Source: Streptomyces griseus subsp. griseus
GTDB taxonomy: Bacteria > Actinomycetota > Actinomycetes > Streptomycetales > Streptomycetaceae
Length of the DNA: 64,000 nucleotides
NCBI RefSeq assembly: GCF_000720255.1
Contig: NZ_JOJE01000018.1
Coordinates: 62,001 to 126,000 of the forward strand
Direction of reading: 5' to 3'
In this document: positions 51,342-59,318 of the stretch, piece by piece
How positions within the stretch are numbered: position 1 is the first letter of the stretch
Layout: each line of letters begins with the position of its first letter
Translations under genes and position numbers: made by a program
Notes under the pieces: generated by a model
Seen by the model: only the letters and a program-made list of their open reading frames with translations
Databases searched by the model: none
Told to the model about the DNA's origin: nothing

Positions 51342-52730
51342 GTGCAATTCCACGACTCGATGATCAGCCTCGTCGGCAACACCCCGCTGCTGAGGCTCAA
51401 CAGCGTGACCAAGGGCATTCGGGCGACCGTCCTGGCCAAGGTGGAGTACTTCAACCCGGGCGGATCCGTGAAGGACCGCATCGCCCTGCGCATGATCGAG
51501 GCGGCCGAACAGAGCGGCGAACTGAAGCCGGGCGGCACCATCGTCGAGCCCACCAGCGGGAACACCGGTGTGGGCCTGGCCATCGTGGCGCAGCAGAAGG
51601 GGTACAAGTGCATCTTCGTGTGCCCCGACAAGGTGTCCACGGACAAGATCAACGTGCTGCGCGCGTACGGCGCCGAGGTCGTCGTCTGCCCGACCGCCGT
51701 GGACCCCGAGCACCCGGACTCCTACTACAACGTGTCCGACCGGCTGGTGCGTGAGACGCCCGGCGCGTGGAAGCCCGACCAGTACTCCAACCCCAACAAC
51801 CCGCTCTCGCACTATCACTCCACCGGCCCCGAGCTGTGGGAGCAGACGGAGGGCCGGATCACCCACTTCGTGGCGGGCGTGGGCACGGGCGGGACCATTT
51901 CCGGCACGGGCCGGTACCTGAAGGACGTCAGCGACGGCAAGGTGAAGGTCGTCGGCGCCGACCCCGAGGGCTCCGTGTACTCCGGCGGGTCCGGGCGGCC
52001 GTACCTCGTGGAGGGCGTCGGTGAGGACTTCTGGCCGAGCGCCTACGACCGGTCCGTCGCCGACGAGATCGTCGCGGTGTCCGACAAGGACTCCTTCCAG
52101 ATGACCCGCCGGCTCGCCAAGGAGGAGGGCCTGCTCGTCGGCGGCTCCTGCGGCATGGCCGTCGTGGCGGCGCTGCGGGTCGCCGAGCGGCTCGGCCCGG
52201 ACGACGTGGTGGTCGTCCTGCTGCCCGACAGCGGCCGCGGCTACCTCAGCAAGATCTTCAACGACGAGTGGATGGCCGACTACGGCTTCCTGGAGGACGA
52301 GGGCCCCAGCGCCCGTGTCGGTGACGTCCTCAACGACAAGGAGCACGGCGCCATCCCGTCCCTCGTCCACATGCACCCGGACGAGACCGTCGGCGAGGCC
52401 ATCGAGGTGCTGCGCGAGTACGGCGTCTCGCAGATGCCGATCGTCAAGCCGGGCGCCGGTCACCCGGACGTCATGGCCGCCGAGGTGGTCGGCTCCGTGG
52501 TCGAACGCGAACTGCTCGACGCCCTGTTCGCCAAGCGGGCCTCGCTGGAGGACCCGCTGGAGAAGCACATGTCGGCGCCGCTGCCCCAGGTCGGCTCCGG
52601 CGAGCCGGTCGCCGACCTGATGTCCGTGCTCGGCGCGGCGGACGCGGCGATCGTCCTCGTCGAGGGCAAGCCGACCGGAGTGGTCAGCCGGCAGGACCTG
52701 CTGGCCTTCCTCGCCAAGGGCGGAAAGTAA
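51342..52730 (+). CDS. Cystathionine beta-synthase
   Basis: A 462-residue PLP enzyme that condenses serine and homocysteine to cystathionine in the reverse transsulfuration route. PLP Lys44 in GGSVKDR, PTSGNTGVGLAI, phosphate loop GVGTGGTISG, and GGSCGMAVVAA; then two CBS domains (about residues 335-460, MHPDETVGEAIEVLREYGVS; GEPVADLMSVLGAADAAIVL), which separate it from plain cysteine synthases. GTG 51342 follows CGGAGA by 6 bases. No cystathionine gamma-lyase gene is adjacent. Confidence 0.94.
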   Translation: MQFHDSMISLVGNTPLLRLNSVTKGIRATVLAKVEYFNPGGSVKDRIALRMIEAAEQSGELKPGGTIVEPTSGNTGVGLAIVAQQKGYKCIFVCPDKVSTDKINVLRAYGAEVVVCPTAVDPEHPDSYYNVSDRLVRETPGAWKPDQYSNPNNPLSHYHSTGPELWEQTEGRITHFVAGVGTGGTISGTGRYLKDVSDGKVKVVGADPEGSVYSGGSGRPYLVEGVGEDFWPSAYDRSVADEIVAVSDKDSFQMTRRLAKEEGLLVGGSCGMAVVAALRVAERLGPDDVVVVLLPDSGRGYLSKIFNDEWMADYGFLEDEGPSARVGDVLNDKEHGAIPSLVHMHPDETVGEAIEVLREYGVSQMPIVKPGAGHPDVMAAEVVGSVVERELLDALFAKRASLEDPLEKHMSAPLPQVGSGEPVADLMSVLGAADAAIVLVEGKPTGVVSRQDLLAFLAKGGK

Positions 52731-52991
52731 CGGGGAACGTCCGGTGAACGGGCGGTGCCGAAGCGAAACTTCCGTTTACCTACCGGAGTGGTGGACTTCG
52801 CGGAAGTGGTACGAGCGTGTCACGTCCACGCAGCACCCGCTTAACACGGGACCGGCACAGTAGTGGGTGTCGGCAGGGCGGGAGCGGCTCCCCGCCCCGG
52901 CCGGCACCGAACGTCCAAGGACCTCCGGAGCGGCTCCCGGACCTCCAAGGACGCCGGACGTGAGACCCGGCCTGACCCGGTCGACGTCCCT

Positions 52992-53046
52992 GGCGGGGAC
53001 CGCCGTCGTCCCGCCCCCCGTTCACGGGGGTGCGGCGGTCCCCGCC
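52992..53046. terminator. Nested hairpin before the XRE gene end
   Basis: Perfect 14-bp outer stem (52992-53005 with 53033-53046) enclosing a 6-bp CCCCCG/CGGGGG hairpin. It lies 10 bases beyond the XRE stop. The rest of the 325-base gap 52731-53055 holds only short GGACCTCC/CCAAGGAC repeats (52910-52955) and no gene. Confidence 0.75.
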
Positions 53047-53055
53047 ATATATCTT

Positions 53056-53883
53056 CTACGCGCGTGTGCTTGCCCAACTGCCCAGGAGCGCGAGGCGCTC
53101 CGCCGTCTCCGAACCCGGCTCCGGTGTGTAGACCACGATCGTCTGTTCCGGGTCCGTCGGGACCGACAGCGTCTCGTAGGGGAGGGTGAGCAGGCCCGCC
53201 ACCGGGTGCTGGACGCGCTTGACGCCGTACATGCACGCCTTGACCTCGTGGTCGGCCCACAGGCGGCGGAAGTCCTCGTTCTTGACGGAGAGTTCGCCGA
53301 CGAGGGCGCACAACTCGCGGTCGTCCGGGTGGGGACCGCTGCTCAGGCGCAGATGGGCGACGGTCTGGGCGGCGATCGCGGCCCAGTCGGGGTACAGCTC
53401 ACGCGCGGCGGGATCGAGGAAGACCTGGCGGGCGACGTTGCACTCGCCCGGCGCCAGCCGGCTGAAGCCGCCCACCGCGTCGGCGAGGGCGTTCCAGGCG
53501 AGGACGTCCATACGGCGCCCCAGCACGAACGCCGGAGTGCGGTCCATGCTGTCCAGCAGCAGCTGGACCCCCGGGCGGACACGGCCCGCCGGTGGCCGGG
53601 GATCGGTCCGGCGGCCGGGGCGGGCCACCGTGCGCAGGTAGTCGTGCTCCGTCTCGTCCAGCCGCAGCACCCGCGCCACCGCGTCCAGCACCGCGTCGGA
53701 CACGCTCGTCCCCCGGCCCTGTTCCAGGCGGATGTAGTAGTCGACGCTCACTCCGGCCAGCTGCGCCACCTCCTCACGGCGCAGCCCCGGGACGCGGCGC
53801 CGCCCGTACGACGGCAGCCCCACCTCCTCGGGCTGGATGCGGGCGCGGCGCGAGCGCAGAAAGTTTCCGAGTTCCCCGTCCAT
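53056..53883 (-). CDS. XRE family regulator with MmyB-like ligand domain
   Basis: A 275-residue protein: helix-turn-helix residues about 10-70 (RRRVPGLRREEVAQLAGVSV, YYIRLEQGRG) and a C-terminal MmyB-like domain (PF17765; about 100-270, VLAWNALADAVGGF; WADHEVKACMYGVKRVQHPV). This Streptomyces class typically represses the divergent short-chain dehydrogenase, here the gene at 54039. TACGAT lies 7 bases before ATG 53883, so the mRNA may be leaderless. Ligand unknown, possibly a fatty acid by analogy with MmyB. Confidence 0.92.
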   Translation of the reverse strand: MDGELGNFLRSRRARIQPEEVGLPSYGRRRVPGLRREEVAQLAGVSVDYYIRLEQGRGTSVSDAVLDAVARVLRLDETEHDYLRTVARPGRRTDPRPPAGRVRPGVQLLLDSMDRTPAFVLGRRMDVLAWNALADAVGGFSRLAPGECNVARQVFLDPAARELYPDWAAIAAQTVAHLRLSSGPHPDDRELCALVGELSVKNEDFRRLWADHEVKACMYGVKRVQHPVAGLLTLPYETLSVPTDPEQTIVVYTPEPGSETAERLALLGSWASTRA

Positions 53884-53930
53884 GGGTTCGATCGTAGGGG
53901 AGGGGCGCGCGCCCAACCTGGTACTGGCAG

Positions 53931-53955
53931 ACCCAGGAAGAGCGCAGCCCTGGGT
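53931..53955. promoter_or_regulatory. Candidate XRE operator
   Basis: ACCCAGG-N11-CCTGGGT, in the 155-base gap between the XRE gene and the SDR; a further half-site ACCCAGGG lies at 54023-54030, next to the SDR ribosome binding site. Confidence 0.5.
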
Positions 53956-54038
53956 GGCGCGGACGGTCGGACCGAGAGTGGTTGTCGTCGCCGGACGGAC
54001 CGACGACGCACCGACTCGCCTCACCCAGGGAGCACTTC

Positions 54039-54800
54039 ATGTCGTACGAGAACCTGACCGGCCGTACCGCCGTCGTCACCGGGGCCGCCAGCGGGATCGG
54101 TGAGGCCGCCGCCGTGCTGCTGGCCGCGCAGGGCGCCCGGGTGGCGCTGCTGGCCCGGCGCGGGGAACGGCTGGACGCCCTCGCCGAGAAGATCCGCGCG
54201 AACGGCGGGCAGGCCCTCGCCGTGGTCACCGACGTGACCGACGCGGACTCGGTGGACGCCGCCGTGGAGCGTGTCCACGCCGCCTACGGGGCCGTCGACC
54301 TGGTCGTGAACGCGGCCGGCGTGATGCTGGCGAACCCCGTCGACGACGGGCGGATCGACGAGTGGCAGCGGATGATCGACACCAACGTCACCGGTGTCCT
54401 GCGGGTGATCCGCGCCTTCACCGGCGACCTGGTGGGCGCGGCCGCGGACGGCCGTACGGCGGACCTCGTGAACATCTCGTCCATCGGCGCCCACCTCACC
54501 TTCCCCAACTTCGCGGTGTACGGGGCGACCAAGGCCGCGCTCACCCACCTCTCGCAGTGCCTGCGCGCCGAGTTCGGGCCGCGTGACGTACGGGTCACCA
54601 ACATCGAACCGGGGCTCACGGAGAGCGAGTTGGCGTCGCACATCGGCAGTGCCGACCTGCGTGGGATGGTCGAGGGCATGTTCGACGCGATCGGCGGACT
54701 GGCCGCCGAGGAGGTCGCGGACGTCGTGGCCTACGTCGCGAGCCGTCCCCGGCACGTCAACCTGCGGCAGATCATGGTGCTGCCGACCCGGCAGGCGTGA
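54039..54800 (+). CDS. Short-chain dehydrogenase/reductase
   Basis: A 253-residue classical SDR: TGAASGIG nucleotide loop, NAAG, Ser in NISSIG, catalytic YGATK, and a typical C-terminus (RHVNLRQIMVLPTRQ) of the NADP-dependent serine/3-hydroxy-acid dehydrogenase-like group. GGGAG precedes the ATG. Probably the regulated target of the divergent XRE gene. Natural substrate unknown. Confidence 0.92.
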   Translation: MSYENLTGRTAVVTGAASGIGEAAAVLLAAQGARVALLARRGERLDALAEKIRANGGQALAVVTDVTDADSVDAAVERVHAAYGAVDLVVNAAGVMLANPVDDGRIDEWQRMIDTNVTGVLRVIRAFTGDLVGAAADGRTADLVNISSIGAHLTFPNFAVYGATKAALTHLSQCLRAEFGPRDVRVTNIEPGLTESELASHIGSADLRGMVEGMFDAIGGLAAEEVADVVAYVASRPRHVNLRQIMVLPTRQA

Positions 54801-54804
54801 GGGA

Positions 54805-55233
54805 TCAGTTCTCCCAGTCGCCGTCCCGGTCGCCCTTGCCGCGCCGGGTGCCGAAGAGGCCGGGGTTGGCGCGGGCGGCCTGCACCACGTTGACCCCGAC
54901 GATGCCCAGCCAGGTGGTCAGCAGGCCGGGCAGGTTCGCGAGGGAGGCGCTGATCGCGGACAGCGGAATGGCCAGGACCAGCGAGACGATGCCGAAGCCG
55001 AAGCGCTCGCCCCAGGAGTCCGTGGGGCGCGGCGACCGGGAGTCGCGGGCCGTCGTCATCTGCTGCTCGGCGAGCCGGCGGCGCACCCGGCGGTCGACCG
55101 CGCCGTCGATGCGCTCGTCGACCTTCTCCAGGAACGAGTCGACCAGCGCGGACTCGTATTCTTCGCCCAGTTCCCTGCGGGCCTGCAGGGAGGCGTTGAG
55201 CTCCTTCTTCAGCTCGGTGTCCCGCGCGTCCAT
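54805..55233 (-). CDS. Conserved protein with coiled coil and membrane segment
   Basis: A 142-residue protein: DARDTELKKELNASLQARRE then a charged helix with EEYESALVDSFLEKVDERID, and two hydrophobic segments (about residues 80-100, FGIVSLVLAIPLSAISASL; and about 105-122, GLLTTWLGIVGVNVVQAA). Function unknown. GGAG lies 6 bases before ATG 55233; ATG codons at 55245 and 55254 are alternatives without a good binding site. It ends 4 bases from the convergent SDR stop. Confidence 0.78.
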   Translation of the reverse strand: MDARDTELKKELNASLQARRELGEEYESALVDSFLEKVDERIDGAVDRRVRRRLAEQQMTTARDSRSPRPTDSWGERFGFGIVSLVLAIPLSAISASLANLPGLLTTWLGIVGVNVVQAARANPGLFGTRRGKGDRDGDWEN

Positions 55234-55405
55234 ACCGGTCTCCATTCCCGTCATGCGTCTCACGGTAGGGAGCGGGGGCGGCGGCCGCACTGGGGATATC
55301 CCCCGGGTTCCCTCTCCGGTCCGCCGGTCGTGCGCCGCCGCCCGATCGCCTGTATAACGGCATGCAGAGTTGATGGTGCCTGAATAGGTCGAGGGGGAGC
55401 ACGCG

Positions 55406-56248
55406 ATGGGCGTGACCGACAGCCCTGCCGCACGGCTGCAGGCGCTCTTCGAGGGGCGCCGGCTCACGCCGACCCAGCGGCGCATCGCCCACAGCATGGT
55501 GCGCCGCGCGGCCGACGTGCCGTTCCTGTCCAGCGTGGAGCTGGCCGAGCTGGCCGGGGTCAGCCAGCCGTCGGTGACCCGGTTCGCGGTCGCCCTCGGC
55601 TTCGACGGCTACCCGGCGCTGCGCCGGCATCTGCGCGAGGTCACGCCCGCGGAACCGACGGCGGAACCGGCCGCGTACAACGAGTACCAGCAGGCCGTCG
55701 AAGCCGAGATCGAGAACCTCCGGCACCTGGCGGAGCTGCTGGCCGACCCGCGTCCGGTGCACGAGGCCGGGCGGGTCCTCGCCGCCAGCCGCCCGCTGCC
55801 CGTCCTGGGGCTGCGCGCCGCCGCCTCCCAGGCGTACGGTTTCGCGTACTTCGCCGCCAAGGTCCATCCGGACGTACGGCTGCTCAACGAGGGCGGCACG
55901 ATGATCCACGACCGCATCGACGCGGCCGTGCGGGCGGGTGCGTCGGCACTGCTGTGCTTCGCACTGCCGCGCCACCCGCGCGAGGTCGTGGACACCCTCG
56001 ACTACGCGCGGGAGGCGGGGCTGACCGTGGTCACCGTCGCCGACTCCGCCTTCGCGCCGGTCGCCAGGGCCTCCGACCTGCTGCTTCCCGCCGCCGTCGG
56101 CACCGGCCTCGCCTTCGACACGGCCTGTGCGCCGATGCTGCTCGGCCGCGTCCTGCTGGAGGCGATGTGCGACGACCTGCCGGACGCGCAGGCGCGGCTG
56201 GAGGAGTTCGACGCGAGGGCGGCGGCGCGGGGGCTGTTCGTGGAGTGA
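55406..56248 (+). CDS. MurR/RpiR family transcriptional regulator
   Basis: A 280-residue protein with the RpiR helix-turn-helix (about residues 20-75, LTPTQRRIAHSMV; LAGVSQPSVTRFAVALGFDG) and a SIS sugar-isomerase-like ligand domain (about 120-260, LPVLGLRAAASQAYGFAYF; DYAREAGLTVVTVADSAFAP). GGGGGAG lies 6 bases before ATG 55406. It is about 5 kb from hutU; regulators of this family control histidine, sugar-phosphate or amino-sugar genes elsewhere, but its target here is not shown. Confidence 0.9.
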   Translation: MGVTDSPAARLQALFEGRRLTPTQRRIAHSMVRRAADVPFLSSVELAELAGVSQPSVTRFAVALGFDGYPALRRHLREVTPAEPTAEPAAYNEYQQAVEAEIENLRHLAELLADPRPVHEAGRVLAASRPLPVLGLRAAASQAYGFAYFAAKVHPDVRLLNEGGTMIHDRIDAAVRAGASALLCFALPRHPREVVDTLDYAREAGLTVVTVADSAFAPVARASDLLLPAAVGTGLAFDTACAPMLLGRVLLEAMCDDLPDAQARLEEFDARAAARGLFVE

Positions 56249-56378
56249 GGCAGCTCGCCCGGGGGTGCGGCCTCTCAGGGCCGCCCCCGGCGCGTGCGTT
56301 CCCTCTCAGGTTCGTCTCACGTTCGCTCGCTAATCTGCGCGGCCGGAGAGCTGTGCCGAGGCGACGAGGAGGCGGATC

Positions 56379-56963
56379 GTGGCACGCGGAGGTCAGGGGC
56401 TTGCCCGGGTGGCGGTGGTCGTACGGGCCGGGGCGGCGCCCCTGTGGTGGCTCGGGGTGCTCGCGGCGGGCATCGGGGTGCTGGTACCCGGCGTCACCGG
56501 CCGGCGGATCGGGGTCATGGCGGGGGCCGCGTCGTTCCTGCTGGCCCTCGCCGTCGTGGCCGCCGGCCGCCGTCGGCGGTACATGGACCTCGCCCGCTCG
56601 GCGGCCCGCGCGAGCAAGCACGACGTGCTCCAGGACCGTGCCGTGACCGTGCGCAACTGGCGCCGGGGGCACCGCTGGTGGCTGCTGCCGGCCTTCGCGG
56701 CCGCGCTGGGCAGCGCGTTCGCCGTGCCGGCGGCCGGCGGGATGCTGCTGGCCGGCTGCGGGGCCGGACTGCGGCTGAAGGCCGCCTGGCTGGGGCGGCG
56801 CGAGCGCGCCGAGGACATCCTGCTGTGGGTGCGCGTCGACTGGCTCGACGGGCGCGGCGGTCGCCCGGCCGGCAAGGCCGTCAAGGCGTACCGGGGCACC
56901 GGCATCGCGGCGGGCGACGCGGCCCCGGGAGGGGCCCGGCGCCGCACCGCCGCGCTGGTCTGA
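56379..56963 (+). CDS. Conserved membrane protein (194 aa)
   Basis: Two pairs of hydrophobic helices (about residues 20-62 and 100-130), with basic loops (AGRRRRYMDLARSAARASKH). No functional family recognised. GTG 56379 follows GAGGAGG. It runs convergently into the Roadblock operon, with 7 bases between the stops. Confidence 0.72.
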   Translation: MARGGQGLARVAVVVRAGAAPLWWLGVLAAGIGVLVPGVTGRRIGVMAGAASFLLALAVVAAGRRRRYMDLARSAARASKHDVLQDRAVTVRNWRRGHRWWLLPAFAAALGSAFAVPAAGGMLLAGCGAGLRLKAAWLGRRERAEDILLWVRVDWLDGRGGRPAGKAVKAYRGTGIAAGDAAPGGARRRTAALV

Positions 56964-56970
56964 GCCGGGA

Positions 56971-57345
56971 TCAGACCTCCAGGTCCTCCTCGATCCTGCG
57001 CAACTGGTGCCGGGCCATCGCCAGGTTCGCCCTGCTCGCGTCGAGCACCAGATAGAGGAAGAGGCCGTTGCCGCCGCGGCCCTTGAGGAGCCGGATCAGG
57101 TGGTACTGGCCGGACAGGGTGATCAGGATGTCCTCGATCTCGGCCTTCAGACCGAGGTGCTCCATCGTGCGCATCTTGGCGCGTACGACGTCGGTGTTGC
57201 CGGCGGCGGCGACATTGAGGTCGAAACTCTTGCTGCCGCCGATCGTGCCCAGCGCCATCCCGCTGGTGTAGTCGACGAGCGCGGCGCCGGTGGCGCCCTC
57301 GATGGCGGCGAGCGCTTCCTTCAGTGCGGTCTCGGTGTTGGCCAT
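56971..57345 (-). CDS. Roadblock/LC7-like protein 3
   Basis: A 124-residue protein with the alpha/beta pattern of Roadblock/LC7 proteins: ALVDYTSGMALGTIG, a conserved helix VVRAKMRTMEHLGL, then EDILITLSGQYHLIRLLKG, FLYLVLDASRANLAMARHQL. It is a paralogue of the first gene of this operon (58713-59138). Roadblock proteins dimerise and bind Ras-like GTPases in MglAB and conservon systems. It lies 20 bases after gene 57366-57854; GAGG precedes ATG 57345. Last gene of a four-gene operon with no GTPase gene. Confidence 0.85.
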   Translation of the reverse strand: MANTETALKEALAAIEGATGAALVDYTSGMALGTIGGSKSFDLNVAAAGNTDVVRAKMRTMEHLGLKAEIEDILITLSGQYHLIRLLKGRGGNGLFLYLVLDASRANLAMARHQLRRIEEDLEV

Positions 57346-57365
57346 GGTGGTTACCTCGTTTCCTT

Positions 57366-57854
57366 TCAACTCTCGGTTGTCGTGCGCGCGTTGGTAGCAG
57401 CGGTGCGCGGCGCGCGCGGGGTTCTGGTCCGGAGGGGAGCGGGCTTGACGGCCACGCTCTCGGCGGCCGCCGCCCGGGCGGCGATCTCGGCGTCCACCAG
57501 CTCCCCGATGCGGGCGCCGGCGCGGCGGCCCTCCAGGTGCAGGCGGCCCACGTTGACGCGGTCCTCGGCGAGCAGCGTCAGCACGGCGCTGCGGCCCGCC
57601 GCATAGGTCGCGACATAGCCGTGCACGCCGCGTACTAGCAGTTCGCGCAGGTCGCCCCGGCCGGTGGCGTCCGCCATCCGCACCGCCACGCCGAGCGCGG
57701 CCGCGGTGAGCGCGGCCACCCCCTCCGGTTCGATGCCGGGTGCGTCGTGGGCCAGGACGAGCCCGTCCACGCTGGCCGCCAGGGCGCCGCCCAGCTGGGG
57801 CATGCGGGATCTCAGCCGGCGCAGTTCGTCGAGTATCTGGGGCTCGGCCGCCAT
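57366..57854 (-). CDS. Roadblock/LC7 domain protein 2
   Basis: A 162-residue protein: helix ILDELRRLRSRMPQLGG, strand AASVDGLVLAHDAPG, helix EGVAALTAAALGVAVRMADA, strand LRELLVRGVHGYVATYAAG, VLTLLAEDRVNVGRLHLEG, the complete Roadblock/LC7 fold, then a basic Thr/Arg-rich tail. It is closest in pattern to conservon CvnB-like Roadblock proteins. GAGGAG lies about 8 bases before ATG 57854. Third gene of the operon. Confidence 0.88.
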   Translation of the reverse strand: MAAEPQILDELRRLRSRMPQLGGALAASVDGLVLAHDAPGIEPEGVAALTAAALGVAVRMADATGRGDLRELLVRGVHGYVATYAAGRSAVLTLLAEDRVNVGRLHLEGRRAGARIGELVDAEIAARAAAAESVAVKPAPLRTRTPRAPRTAATNARTTTES

Positions 57855-57888
57855 GGGGTTACTCCTCTCGGCACGCGGGCTTTGCCGT

Positions 57889-58716
57889 TCAAAGGGCCTC
57901 CAGCGCATCCCTGAGCCTCTTCAGCAAGGTGATGTCGGGGTCGGTGACGACGGGCAACGGGTCGGGGGTGGACGGCGGGGCGTGCGGGGCATGCGGGGCG
58001 TGCGGAGCCACCAGCCCCGCCGCGGTCAGGCGCCGTACGTCCACCAGCGTGTGGAACGTGGGCCGGCCGAGCTCCCGCGCGATGTCCGGCGCCGAGCGCG
58101 CGCCGTCCACCAGGGTCAGCACCGCCGCCTGCCGTGGCGGCACGGCGGGGGCGGCCCCGAGGGCGGTGCGGAGCAGCGGCGCGCCGTCCGCCCACGGGTC
58201 CGGCCAGATGCGGTGCAGCAGTTCGCGGCGGCGCAGGGTCTCGCGCTCCACGGCGGCGACCGGGACCGGCCGCACCGGTCCGAGCCAGTGCCCGGTGCCG
58301 TAGCGGAAGCGGCCCGGGGCGCTGCTGGGGGCCAGCGCGAAGTACGCGGCGTCGTACAGCGCCCCCAGGTGGCACAGCTCCAGCGTCCCCTGGGTGACGC
58401 GCCGGGCGTCGAGCAGGAGACGGCCGGCGCCGTGCCGCTCGTCGGCCCGGTCGGCCGCCTGTCGCCAGCTCTCGGCGTCGAGGGTGCCGTGCGTGGTGAG
58501 CAGGACATCGAGGCCTGGGGCGAGCGGGCTCTCGGCGTGCACCACATGGCCGTCGGCGAGGTAGAGCGTGCCGCACTCGCGCACCAGGACACCCGTGGCC
58601 CGCTCGGCCGCGAGCCGGTTCAGCATGGGCGAGAGGCCCGTCGCCGCGGGCTCGTCGGCCGTCGTCTTGTTCCGCACCGGCAGCCGGGGCGGCGGAGTCG
58701 TCCTGACCACGGTCAT
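57889..58716 (-). CDS. DUF4388/PATAN-like regulator in Roadblock operon
   Basis: A 275-residue protein. Residues about 28-130 have the PATAN/DUF4388 pattern (LSPMLNRLAAERATGVLVRE, GTLYLADGHVVHAESPLAPG, HGAGRLLLDARRVTQ), a module found in bacterial signalling proteins. Residues about 185-250 look like a winged helix (VLTLVDGARSAPDIARELGR; LVDVRRLTAAGLV). A tail has HAPHAPHAP repeats. The ATG overlaps the stop of the upstream Roadblock gene (ATGA), and the next gene follows after 34 bases, so it is part of the operon. Domain assignment is from pattern recognition and is moderately sure. Confidence 0.72.
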   Translation of the reverse strand: MTVVRTTPPPRLPVRNKTTADEPAATGLSPMLNRLAAERATGVLVRECGTLYLADGHVVHAESPLAPGLDVLLTTHGTLDAESWRQAADRADERHGAGRLLLDARRVTQGTLELCHLGALYDAAYFALAPSSAPGRFRYGTGHWLGPVRPVPVAAVERETLRRRELLHRIWPDPWADGAPLLRTALGAAPAVPPRQAAVLTLVDGARSAPDIARELGRPTFHTLVDVRRLTAAGLVAPHAPHAPHAPPSTPDPLPVVTDPDITLLKRLRDALEAL

Positions 58717-59138
58717 CCCAGCACCAGCCGTCCGGCCATCTCGCCCAGCCGGATGCGGGCCAGCGCGAGGTTCCCGTCCGCGCGGGCCAGCCACAGGTGC
58801 AGGAACACACTGCTGTCGAACGACGTCGGCACGAACCGCAGCAGGTGGTAGCTGTCGTGGTTGCTGATGATCAGATCTTCGACCGGGGGGTCCGGGCGGG
58901 CCGCCTCCCCGGCCGCGTCGCCGGCCTCCGCCGCGGCCGCGGCACCGGGCGCGAACGCCCGCTGCTCGGCGGCCAGCCGCGCCAGCTCCGCGGCCTCGGC
59001 GGCCGACGCCTCGTGGTCGCCGCCCGGGGCGTCCCCGACCGTGCCCAGGGCCAGCCCGCTCGTCCAGTCGACCAGCGATGCGCCCAACGCACCGGGCAGC
59101 CGCATGGCCTCCAGTAGGCACTCGTCGATTCCGGGCAC
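58713..59138 (-). CDS. Roadblock/LC7-like protein 1
   Basis: A 141-residue protein starting at GTG 59138 behind GGGAGGGGAG. SLVDWTSGLALGTVG and EDLIISNHDSYHLLRF, FLHLWLARADGNLALARIRL align with protein 3 of the operon, with a 15-20 residue Ala/Glu-rich insertion in the middle (AEQRAFAPGAAAAAEAGDAA). First gene of the operon 59138 to 56971; a promoter is expected in the 180-base gap upstream. Confidence 0.83.
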   Translation of the reverse strand: MPGIDECLLEAMRLPGALGASLVDWTSGLALGTVGDAPGGDHEASAAEAAELARLAAEQRAFAPGAAAAAEAGDAAGEAARPDPPVEDLIISNHDSYHLLRFVPTSFDSSVFLHLWLARADGNLALARIRLGEMAGRLVLG

Positions 59139-59318
59139 CGTCGCTCCCCTCCCGCCTGGGGTTCGGCTGAGTGACAGTGAAACTACGCAACGTGTGTGCG
59201 CCGGGTGAGTCTTCTGGCATTTTCCGGTGGAACATGCGCGCGGTGGCTAGCATGGGTCAACTGACCTTGTTTTCAGCGCAGTTGATCACCCATCAAGTGC
59301 GCAGGTCACCGGCTTGCG

